DNA of 37,223 bases from Bacteroidota bacterium (GTDB lineage: Bacteria > Bacteroidota > Bacteroidia > Chitinophagales > Saprospiraceae): the NCBI GenBank assembly GCA_003045895.1, contig PZPC01000050.1, positions 1 to 37,223 on the forward strand, written 5' to 3'. Made by a program: the position numbers and the translations under genes. The notes under the pieces were generated by a model that had not been told where the DNA came from, made no database searches, and saw only the letters and a list, made by a program, of their open reading frames with translations. Positions 1-6,086 of the stretch are shown here, one piece after another. Each line of letters starts with the position of its first letter. The stretch's first letter is position 1.

Positions 1-200
1 GGCCGAAGTCGGAAGGGGCCGAAATCGGAAGGGGCCGAAATCGGAAATCGGAGGTGGGAGGGCGGAAGTCGGAAATGGCGGCGTGTGCAGGTGTAAAAGT
101 TGGGTAGGTGTAAATGGGAGAAGTGTAAAAGTGTAAAAGTTGGGAACGTGTAAAAGCGGCCGAAGTCGGAAGTGTGTGGTTGGAAGTCGGAAATGGCCCA
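1..200. repeat. Intergenic tandem and dispersed short repeats
   Basis: Three near-identical 16-bp units (GGCCGAAGTCGGAAGG and one-base variants) lie in tandem at 1-48. The same core returns near 63-78, 158-173 and 181-196. Between them, at about 88-155, a second motif (GTGTAAA with AG/TTGGGA tails) occurs five or six times. No credible protein is encoded. The GTGTAAA motif reappears in inverted orientation at about 734-762, so the whole gene-poor stretch 1-769 is bracketed by it. This looks like non-coding repeat accumulation; no transposase is visible. Confidence 0.6.
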
Positions 201-530
201 CGCTGAAGACGTGGCAGGCGTGTGTAAAGGACATCGATCCTGTAGGGGGTCAAACCACCGGAATGGTGGCCAGAAGGATCGAAACAGGCATGATAGCAGC
301 AAACCAAGTGCCTTCAGAAATGAGGAACCCGTTTTGGAGCAGTGGAGGAGTACATGCCAACCAAATGGATAGCTCGTCCACCCGCTATGCGGTTCCTGCC
401 CGCCTGGTTGTGCGTGCTTCAGCGCGCACGCGGTGGGTCGTGCGCTTCAGCGCGCCTGAACCACTAGATAGGATATGCGCTTTGAGGGCTCTGGCACTAT
501 GACTTTCCTACCTGGCATCGAAGTTGTCGA
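201..530. other. Gene-free stretch with possible stem-loops
   Basis: No reading frame here has recognisable protein character. At 235-281 a 7-bp stem (CGATCCT with AGGATCG) encloses an inner hairpin CCACC-GGAA-TGGTGG (255-269). At about 413-455 two GC-rich hairpins with TTCA loops follow each other (GCGTGC-TTCA-GCGCGC and GTGCGC-TTCA-GCGCGC). They could be remnants of a mobile element or a structured RNA. I recognise no family. Confidence 0.3.
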
Positions 531-533
531 AGT

Positions 534-570
534 ACACGTGTCGGACACCTTCAAGGTGTCCGACACGTGT
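534..570. repeat. Perfect 18-bp inverted repeat (REP-like palindrome)
   Basis: Two 18-bp arms beginning ACACGTGTCGG and ending CCGACACGTGT flank a single central C at 552, with no mismatch. It lies in gene-free DNA, so a role as terminator of an adjacent gene is not evident. The shape fits a REP-type or miniature mobile palindrome. No transposase lies next to it, so it would have been moved in trans if mobile. Confidence 0.6.
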
Positions 571-769
571 CTGCCAATAAGTCGCCGCTTCACGTCGACC
601 AAAAAAAAATGCTACCTAAATTGCCAGCTCAAACAAAGGCAGGCGGACCAGTTCAAAATATTGGTAGTCAATAGTTTGAGAAAAAAGTAGTTTGAAGTGG
701 GAGGACTTTGACCGTCAAAATTCAGGCTTCCCATTTACACGTTTACCCCTTTACACGTTTATCCCTTTT
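571..769. other. AT-rich gene-free stretch
   Basis: This contains an A9 run near 601 and a tandem TTTACACGTTTACCCC / TTTACACGTTTATCCC pair at about 732-765, which is the inverted version of the GTGTAAA motif at 88-155. No coding potential is seen apart from the end of the HAD gene at 770. Confidence 0.4.
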
Positions 770-1426
770 TTACAAAACCAACTTCCCCTCCTCCCAGGCC
801 AACCCCCGATAATCCGGCACACAGCCCAGCACGTGCGGAAAATGAGCAAATTCCGCCGCTGTATGGCTCGACGTGATGGCTACCGCCTGGCTGCCGGCGC
901 GGCGGGCGGTTTCGATCCCCGTGGGGCTGTCTTCGAACACCAGGCAGTCGCTGGCGGCGAGGCCGAGGGCAGCGGCGGCCTTCTGGAAGATCTCCGGATG
1001 GGGTTTTCCCTGGCTCACATCGCCCGCGTGGAAAGCGGCCCGGAAGTAGGGGCGCAAATGGAGCTCATCGAGGATGAAATCCATGTTTTCTACCGGAGCG
1101 GCGGTGCCGATCACCAGGGGGACCCCGGCTTGCTGCAGCTGGTCCAGAAACTGGGGGAGCCCGTCGATGAGTTTCAGTTCGGGCAGGAAGATTTCGCGGT
1201 AGGCGGCTTCCTTTTCGGCGGCGATCTGCTGGCGCTCGGCGGCCGTAAACCGATCGCCGAACAAGCGGACGAGGATCTCGTCGTTCACGCCGTGAATCTG
1301 CTCCACCACCTCCTGGAGGGTGAAATCCAGCCCCAGTTCCGCGAGTTTGCGCTGCCAGGCCCGGTGGTGGATCATCATGTTGTCTACCATGGTGCCGTCC
1401 ATGTCAAAAATTATGCCTTTGGTCAT
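770..1426 (-). CDS. HAD-family phosphatase (beta-phosphoglucomutase-like)
   Basis: This 218-residue cytosolic HAD hydrolase has the class I (C1 cap) architecture. Motif I is FDMDGTMVDN, with nucleophile D8 and acid/base D10. A four-helix cap spans about residues 16-85. Motif II is T108 (IGTAAP), motif III is K141 (GKPHPEIF) and motif IV is E165-D166 (FEDSPTG). The order and spacing match the beta-phosphoglucomutase / sugar-phosphate phosphatase branch, and all catalytic residues are present. The substrate cannot be read from sequence: sugar phosphates are likely, and mutase versus phosphatase activity is open. It is transcribed away from the cytochrome gene, 63 bp apart, and stands alone. Confidence 0.85.
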   Translation of the reverse strand: MTKGIIFDMDGTMVDNMMIHHRAWQRKLAELGLDFTLQEVVEQIHGVNDEILVRLFGDRFTAAERQQIAAEKEAAYREIFLPELKLIDGLPQFLDQLQQAGVPLVIGTAAPVENMDFILDELHLRPYFRAAFHAGDVSQGKPHPEIFQKAAAALGLAASDCLVFEDSPTGIETARRAGSQAVAITSSHTAAEFAHFPHVLGCVPDYRGLAWEEGKLVL

Positions 1427-1489
1427 CTGAGTGATTTAATTAAGTACAAAATTCCGAAAACTTAAGCCCAGTCCTGGCGTTTTGCTGGT

Positions 1490-2887
1490 ATGAATAAAGC
1501 TACCCTCCTCGCCCTGTTTTTCCTGAGCCTGGCCTGGGCCTGCGGCCGGATGTACGACCTGCCGCCCGCCTTGGCGCCCGCGGCCTGGACCACCAAAACC
1601 ATCGACCCGTATCCGCAGTCGCTGACCGGTTCGCCCGACAGTGGCTTTTACTACCTCACCGGCGGAACGTACCTGGGCACGGGGATACCGTATGACCTGC
1701 TGCGCCAAAAAGTCGAAAAAGACCCCGCGGCCTTTGCCGCCGCTTCCAACCTGCCGAGTACCTACGGTTTTGCCGTTTTTGAGTCGGCACAGGGGGTACA
1801 AGTCATGAACGGCACCTGCTTCAGTTGCCACGCCGGCGCCGTGGGCGGCGAAACCATCCTGGGCCTGGGCAATTCCCGCAACGACAACCAGGCCAACCTG
1901 AAGACCGTCGCGAAGTTAATGAACTGGCAGGTGCGCCGCAAATATAAGCGGGATACCGCAACCCTGGCCTCCTTTGATCCTTTTGGCAAATATTTTGCCG
2001 CCATGGCCCCCTACGTGCAGACGGGCAACCCCGGCGTCAACCCGGCCGCCCGCATCGCCGAGGCCTGCATGCGCCACCGCAACCCGGTGGACCTGACCTA
2101 CACGGCAGAGCCCCAGTATCCCGTCCGGGATTACAGCATCGGCAGCGATATTCCCGCCCTTTGGCACTTGCAAAAGAAAAATGCCCTCTACTACACGGCC
2201 GTCGGCCGGGGCGATTTTACCAAGCTCCTCTTCCAGGCTTCGGTACTGGGGATCGAAGACAGCACGGCGGCGCGGGCTGCGCAGGAGAAATTTGTCCACA
2301 TCGTCGCCTGGATCCGCACCCTGGAACCGCCTACTTACCCCCGCGAAATAGATGCGGAGCTGGCCCGGCGGGGCGCCCTGATTTTCGGGGAGAAATGCCA
2401 GGGCTGCCACGGCACCTACGGCGGCGCTGCGGAAACCTACCCCAACAAGGTCGTTGCGCTGGACGTGATCGGCACCGACCCCCTCTACGCCCAGTATGCG
2501 GCCGACAGCAAGATCGTCGACTGGTACAACGGGAGCTGGTTTGCGCAGTCGGAGCCCCGGTCCTGGTTTGCGCCCGAGCAGGGCTACATCGCACCGCCGC
2601 TGGACGGCATCTGGGCTACCGCGCCCTACCTCCACAATGGCTCGGTACCCACCCTCTACGAACTGCTCAACAGCCACACCCGCCCCACCTACTGGCAACG
2701 CTCCGATGATTCGCAAGATGTTGACTGGAAAAAGATGGGCTGGCTCTACACCACCCCCGGGCAGGGTTGGGGCAAGCTGACCTACGACACCACCTTGCCG
2801 GGTTACAGCAACCAGGGGCACACTTTTGCCGATACGTTGACGGAGGCTGAGCGGTGGGCTTTGGTGGAGTATATGAAGGGGCTTTAG
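1490..2887 (+). CDS. Diheme c-type cytochrome lipoprotein
   Basis: This 465-residue protein carries two covalent haem sites, CFSCH at 110-114 and CQGCH at 303-307. The N-terminus is a lipoprotein signal (LSLAWAC, Cys18), so it is probably anchored on the periplasmic side of a membrane. Near the C-terminus the stretch APPLDGIWATAPYLHNGS is typical of the large bacterial diheme cytochrome / CCP-MauG / RoxA-like superfamily, where the second haem domain ends this way. The first 100 residues before haem 1 fit the long N-terminal part of that group. It is likely an electron-transfer or oxidising enzyme; peroxidase, oxygenase or simple carrier cannot be told apart here. No partner redox gene lies next to it. 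The gene ends 30 bp before the convergent T9SS remnant. Confidence 0.8.
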   Translation: MNKATLLALFFLSLAWACGRMYDLPPALAPAAWTTKTIDPYPQSLTGSPDSGFYYLTGGTYLGTGIPYDLLRQKVEKDPAAFAAASNLPSTYGFAVFESAQGVQVMNGTCFSCHAGAVGGETILGLGNSRNDNQANLKTVAKLMNWQVRRKYKRDTATLASFDPFGKYFAAMAPYVQTGNPGVNPAARIAEACMRHRNPVDLTYTAEPQYPVRDYSIGSDIPALWHLQKKNALYYTAVGRGDFTKLLFQASVLGIEDSTAARAAQEKFVHIVAWIRTLEPPTYPREIDAELARRGALIFGEKCQGCHGTYGGAAETYPNKVVALDVIGTDPLYAQYAADSKIVDWYNGSWFAQSEPRSWFAPEQGYIAPPLDGIWATAPYLHNGSVPTLYELLNSHTRPTYWQRSDDSQDVDWKKMGWLYTTPGQGWGKLTYDTTLPGYSNQGHTFADTLTEAERWALVEYMKGL

Positions 2888-2917
2888 GGGGGGCGGAGCC
2901 GATTTACCCACCCATCC

Positions 2918-3193
2918 CTACCGCCTCAAAAAGTGCCCCGACCAATCGCTATCCCGGGAGCGCAAGCGCAGCAAATAGACGCCCGCAGGCAAGGCTGCCA
3001 CATTGACGGCACATTCGTTTGGGCCAGGCACTACGGGCGTGTCGCCGCTGCGAACTTCTTGGCCATGGGCATTGTAGATCAACCAGCGGGCAGCGGTCGT
3101 TTCGCTGCTTGTCCATTGAATTTGCAGGAGGTCATTCGTTACGGGGTTGGGGTAGAGGACGATGTTTGTGCCTGCCCGCTGCCGCCAACGCAC
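2918..3193 (-). pseudogene. T9SS type A sorting-domain remnant
   Basis: The translated C-terminus has the classical type IX secretion sorting domain: VLYPNPVTNDLLQI, then WLIYNAHGQEV, then LPAGVYLLRL, ending FLRR. Such domains occur only as the tail of large secreted proteins, yet here only about 90-110 residues survive. The GTG at 3193 is just an in-frame codon. The open frame continues without a stop up to 3352 and includes a plausible linker (SALTFPSGASGTSIPPTE). Beyond about 3290 it merges into the 3' end of the neighbouring immunity-type gene on the same strand. No signal peptide or start exists. I read it as the stump of a T9SS cargo gene whose body was replaced by the toxin/immunity segment. 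Confidence 0.75.
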
Positions 3194-3297
3194 TTCCGTA
3201 GGCGGAATGGATGTGCCAGATGCTCCGGATGGAAAAGTTAGCGCACTTTTTGTTCTGAACGGTTCGTTATTATCTATAAGCCAAGAAAACAGGTAAA

Positions 3298-3807
3298 CTA
3301 AGAAGTCTGTGCCGCATCCAAATATTTGGCAGGATCTTCTCCTTCGGGGAGTTCAGGCACCGCATTTACGTACCAATTCTCATCTTCGAATATTTTGGCT
3401 ACGTCTGCTTTAAAGGACTTGTAATCAAATGGTTCGGCTAGTTTTACCTCGCCGATCTGGTCAATACCCTCCAGAAAAGCGGCTTCCAGCATCCGAAAAG
3501 TTGCTGCCTGGCTAGCCTCGTATACTTCGTCATAAGGGAGGCGGATGGCTACTTCCAAAGCGCGCTTCTTGCGGCTGAAATAGCGACCGGGTTGATGTAG
3601 TTTGTTCTCCTTGCGGGTTACGATGAAAGTGAAGTAGAATTTGTTTAGCCCCTTGCCATAAGACTCAAAATCGATCTCTTCGTACAGTTTATAAATAAAG
3701 GGGGATGGATCTACCTTGGGGTAAACTTCATGCCATATTCGTCCTGAGACATAGATTGAAATGTCATCAGGAATGAGATAAAATGGCTTATTATTTTTAG
3801 TTGTCAT
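3298..3807 (-). CDS. Putative immunity protein of the adjacent toxin tip
   Basis: This is a 169-residue soluble acidic protein with no signal peptide or membrane segment. I do not recognise a named family. The case for immunity is positional. Its ATG (3805-3807) overlaps the last 11 nt of a frame encoding a GIY-YIG-like toxin tip (stop 3797-3799). That is the usual arrangement of polymorphic toxin followed by its immunity gene. The N-terminus (FYLIPDDISIYVSGRIWHE) is repeated, with a few changes, at 5725-5814, where the rest is missing. The protein here looks complete, ending AAQTS. Expected role: binding and blocking the nuclease in the cytosol. It would depend on a promoter that is not obvious, because the toxin gene ahead of it is truncated. 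Confidence 0.55.
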   Translation of the reverse strand: MTTKNNKPFYLIPDDISIYVSGRIWHEVYPKVDPSPFIYKLYEEIDFESYGKGLNKFYFTFIVTRKENKLHQPGRYFSRKKRALEVAIRLPYDEVYEASQAATFRMLEAAFLEGIDQIGEVKLAEPFDYKSFKADVAKIFEDENWYVNAVPELPEGEDPAKYLDAAQTS

Positions 3808-4018
3808 TTTTATTTCCTGGTGGACGAATTAATTGCATATCCCTAGCCAATCCTTCGGGCAGTAATGGGTAATTGTATATCTTGATTTTCTCTTGTTTAA
3901 TACAATTACTCAGCGTCCCAAAAAACTGTGGTACATAGGCAAGAAATGGTGCGCCATAATTCTGATTCGGATAACGGCCTTGCTCACCTTTTCGAGTACT
4001 ACCGTAACGCCATATTTC
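3729..4018. repeat. 290-bp direct repeat, copy A
   Basis: It matches 5736-6025 at a constant offset of 2007 bp with no indel. I count five mismatches in the first ~55 bp (immunity-gene part); from about 3774 to 4018 the two copies are identical by eye. The right boundary coincides with the EIWRYG codons of the toxin tip. Together the copies bracket the AIM24-DUF1990 genes. Confidence 0.9.
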
Positions 4019-4054
4019 CCACGAGTTGTGTTCGATTTTACAAGCGAATTGTCC
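3797..4054 (-). pseudogene. Orphan polymorphic-toxin tip, GIY-YIG-like (copy A)
   Basis: The frame reads about 85 codons from just after a TGA at 4055-4057 to the TAA at 3797-3799, with no ATG, GTG or TTG start. The last 73 residues begin EIWRYGSTRKGEQGRY and end LIRPPGNKNDN. The Y-G near the start, the Arg of GRY, the Glu in KQEKIKIYNY and the final PPGN resemble the YIG, Arg, Glu and Asn positions of GIY-YIG nuclease tips at the ends of Rhs/polymorphic toxins. Family knowledge: such tips follow exchangeable N-terminal delivery parts and precede an immunity gene, as seen here with an 11-nt overlap. The delivery part is absent, so the toxin is probably silent. Residues before EIWRYG (FACKIEHNSW) differ from copy B. 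Confidence 0.6.
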
Positions 4055-4180
4055 TCAATGTAAATGTTTAACATGAGCTATTTGACTGGTAGACAGCATA
4101 TAAGGTTAAGGGAAATATTTGTAGTCTGCTGGTTTTTGTCTTGAAATCCCTTAAATTAACCCTTCAAAAACACTTGCAAT

Positions 4181-4993
4181 ATGAATGCCCACGAAATTGA
4201 CTTTGAAATCTTCGGCGAGGAGATGCAATTTGTAGAAATAGAACTCGACCCCTACGAAGCCGTTATTGCGGAAAGCGGCAGCTTCATGATGATGGACGAC
4301 GACATAGAACTGAGTACCCTCTTCGGGGACGGCAGCCACGAGGAAGAAAATAAAGGCCTGTGGGGTAAAGTCCTAAGTGCGGGCAAGCGCATCATCACGG
4401 GCGAGAGCCTTTTTATGACCGCCTTTACCCACCAGGGAACGGGCAAGAAAAAAGTAAGCTTTGCCGCACCTTATCCCGGAAAGATCATTCCGCTAGACCT
4501 GAGCGAACGTATGGGCAAAGTGATTTGCCAAAAGGATGCCTTCCTCTGTGCCGCCAAAGGGGTGAGCATAGGCATCGAATTTAGCCGTAAGCTGGGTCGC
4601 GGATTCTTCGGTGGCGAAGGCTTCATTATGCAAAAACTCGAAGGAGACGGGATGGCCTTCGTACACGCTGGCGGGCATGTGGTAGAACGCAAGCTGGGAG
4701 TGGGCCAAAGCCTGCGTGTCGATACGGGTTGTCTGGTAGCCTTTACCGGCGGCGTTCATTATGATATTGAGATGATCAAAGGCATCAAAAATATGGTCTT
4801 TGGTGGCGAAGGTATGTTTTATGCGCGCCTCCAGGGTCCTGGTTCGGTATGGATACAAACGCTTCCCTTTAGCCGCCTGAGCGATCGCATCATGGCCGCT
4901 TCGCGCCGCTACGGTAAAAGTGGTGGCAGCAAAGGAGAAGGCAGTCTGCTGGGCACAATTGGCAATATCGTAGATGGGGATAATAGTTGGTAA
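4181..4993 (+). CDS. AIM24 / TIGR00266 family protein
   Basis: This 270-residue protein belongs to the AIM24-like family (TIGR00266). The family core is visible: IELDPYEAVIAESGSFMMM near the N-terminus, LFMTAFTHQG in the middle, then GEGFIMQKLEGDGMAFVHA and the repeated beta-rich segment to LPFSRLSDRI. A Gly/Ser-rich tail follows and includes GSLLGTIGNIVDGDN. No signal peptide is seen. The bacterial function is unknown; the mitochondrial relative Aim24 affects inner-membrane organisation. The downstream DUF1990 gene starts 25 bp after the stop, so the two likely form an operon. The pair is bracketed by the 290-bp direct repeats. Confidence 0.85.
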   Translation: MNAHEIDFEIFGEEMQFVEIELDPYEAVIAESGSFMMMDDDIELSTLFGDGSHEEENKGLWGKVLSAGKRIITGESLFMTAFTHQGTGKKKVSFAAPYPGKIIPLDLSERMGKVICQKDAFLCAAKGVSIGIEFSRKLGRGFFGGEGFIMQKLEGDGMAFVHAGGHVVERKLGVGQSLRVDTGCLVAFTGGVHYDIEMIKGIKNMVFGGEGMFYARLQGPGSVWIQTLPFSRLSDRIMAASRRYGKSGGSKGEGSLLGTIGNIVDGDNSW

Positions 4994-5018
4994 TTTTAAG
5001 GCGAACTTTCAAGATCTT

Positions 5019-5609
5019 ATGCGCATCAGTATCTCTTATCCCAGCGAAAGCAGCTTGATCCAATATCGCGATGCGCGTAAGGATGCGCCTTTCTCATACC
5101 GAGAGGTGGGCGCTACGCGCGGAGACTTTCCGGCTGGCTATCAACATGATCGCTACCGCTTTAAAATTGGCGCTGGCGACGCCGACTGGGCGGCCGCCAG
5201 GCAAGCACTGCGAGCGTGGCAACACTTCCATACCGGCTGGACGCGGCTCTATCCGGTGCAAACCATCCTTGAGGCCGATCAGGTAGTGGTGGTCAATTTC
5301 AAACTGCTGGGCTTGTGGTGGAAAAACAGCTGCCGTATCCTCTATACCGTGGATGAAGCCGATCAATTTGGCTTTACCTACGGCACCTTAGCGGGACACG
5401 TGGAACGTGGCGAGGAATACTTTGGCGTAGCACGAGATGAAGCGGGGAAGGTCTATTTTGTTTTGGAAGCCTTCAGCAGGCCCGATTATTGGTTGGCACG
5501 TTTGGCAGGGCCGGTTACGCGGTATTTTCAAGTACAGTTTGCGCCAGCGGCGGCAGCGGCCATGCAGCGGGCGGTACTAGAAAGAAGCACCGCATCGCAA
5601 CCAGTTTAA
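5019..5609 (+). CDS. DUF1990 family protein
   Basis: This is about 196 residues from the ATG at 5019. I chose that start because it follows the AIM24 stop at 4993, whereas an in-frame ATG at 4974 would overlap that gene. The DUF1990 (UPF0548) signature is clear: PFSYREVGATRGDFPAGY, then WQHFHTGW, CRILYTVDEADQFGFTYGTL, GHVERGEEYF and EAFSRPDYWLARLAGP. The family has no established biochemical role; the fold suggests ligand binding rather than classic catalysis. It is cytosolic. The next gene, now truncated, starts 12 bp after the stop, so this was probably a three-gene operon before the repeat inserted. Confidence 0.85.
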   Translation: MRISISYPSESSLIQYRDARKDAPFSYREVGATRGDFPAGYQHDRYRFKIGAGDADWAAARQALRAWQHFHTGWTRLYPVQTILEADQVVVVNFKLLGLWWKNSCRILYTVDEADQFGFTYGTLAGHVERGEEYFGVARDEAGKVYFVLEAFSRPDYWLARLAGPVTRYFQVQFAPAAAAAMQRAVLERSTASQPV

Positions 5610-5620
5610 ATCCCTCCCTT

Positions 5621-5761
5621 ATGTCAAGAGATACCTTTTTACGCAAGGCGAGTTTGGTGAGTTGGCTTTTATTTGCAGTTATAGCCTGCTTCGGTGCTTA
5701 TCAGTTGAGTGTTGATGTGCCGAATTATTTAGCCACATGCCATATTCGACCTGAGACATAA
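5621..5761 (+). pseudogene. Truncated membrane-protein gene (5' end only)
   Basis: An ATG 12 bp after the DUF1990 stop opens a frame of 46 codons. Its first ~38 residues form a basic N-terminus plus one hydrophobic segment (LVSWLLFAVIACFGAYQL). The frame then runs into direct-repeat copy B at about 5736, read antisense, and stops at 5759-5761. Only the start of a membrane or exported protein survives. The parent family cannot be identified. The break point coincides with the left edge of the repeat, which argues that arrival of the repeat cut this gene. Confidence 0.55.
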
Positions 5762-5814
5762 ATCGAAATGTCATTAGGAAGGAGATAAAATGGCTTATTA
5801 TTTTTAGTTGTCAT
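5725..5814 (-). pseudogene. Truncated immunity gene (copy B)
   Basis: The ATG at 5812-5814 starts the same MTTKNNKPFYL N-terminus as the gene at 3298-3807. Small changes follow (LPND for IPDD). After SGRIWH the frame leaves the repeat, adds VAK and stops at 5725-5727, giving 29 residues. It keeps the 11-nt overlap with the upstream toxin-tip stop. It cannot give functional immunity by itself. Confidence 0.6.
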
Positions 5815-6025
5815 TTTTATTTCCTGGTGGACGAATTAATTGCATATCCCTAGCCAATCCTTCGGGCAGTAATGGGTAATTGTATATCTTGATTTTCTCT
5901 TGTTTAATACAATTACTCAGCGTCCCAAAAAACTGTGGTACATAGGCAAGAAATGGTGCGCCATAATTCTGATTCGGATAACGGCCTTGCTCACCTTTTC
6001 GAGTACTACCGTAACGCCATATTTC
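5736..6025. repeat. 290-bp direct repeat, copy B
   Basis: Same orientation as copy A at 3729-4018, 2007 bp away, without indels. The left edge cuts the short membrane-protein gene and the right edge lies at the EIWRYG codons of the toxin tip. Recombination between the copies would remove or release a 2007-bp circle carrying the AIM24 and DUF1990 genes. Confidence 0.9.
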
Positions 6026-6067
6026 TCCTTTACGTAAATATATGATATTTTGGGCAAGAGGACAAGC
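5804..6067 (-). pseudogene. Orphan polymorphic-toxin tip, GIY-YIG-like (copy B)
   Basis: This frame is open from just after a TAG at 6068-6070 to the TAA at 5804-5806, with no start codon. The final 73 residues are identical to copy A at DNA level. The preceding residues (CPLAQNIIYLRKG) differ from copy A and read naturally into EIWRYG, so this copy may preserve a little more of the native domain. The delivery part is missing. The gene for the PKD protein starts 20 bp away on the other strand. Confidence 0.55.
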
Positions 6068-6086
6068 CTAATACAAAGTCCAAAAC

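Noticed and set aside
1-60. Possible CRISPR array
   Set aside because: Units are contiguous 16-mers without spacers, and no cas gene is present.
200-480. Group II intron or reverse-transcriptase remnant
   Set aside because: Hairpins are present, but I could not find domain V, a GUGYG-type 5' end or any RT motif.
692-1465. Long open frame on the plus strand opposite the HAD phosphatase
   Set aside because: It is the shadow of the high-GC HAD gene, which carries all catalytic motifs. The plus-strand translation has no recognisable domain.
3729-6025. Insertion sequence or composite transposon
   Set aside because: The repeats carry no transposase, no terminal inverted repeats and no target duplication that I can see. 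They are explained by the toxin/immunity segment.
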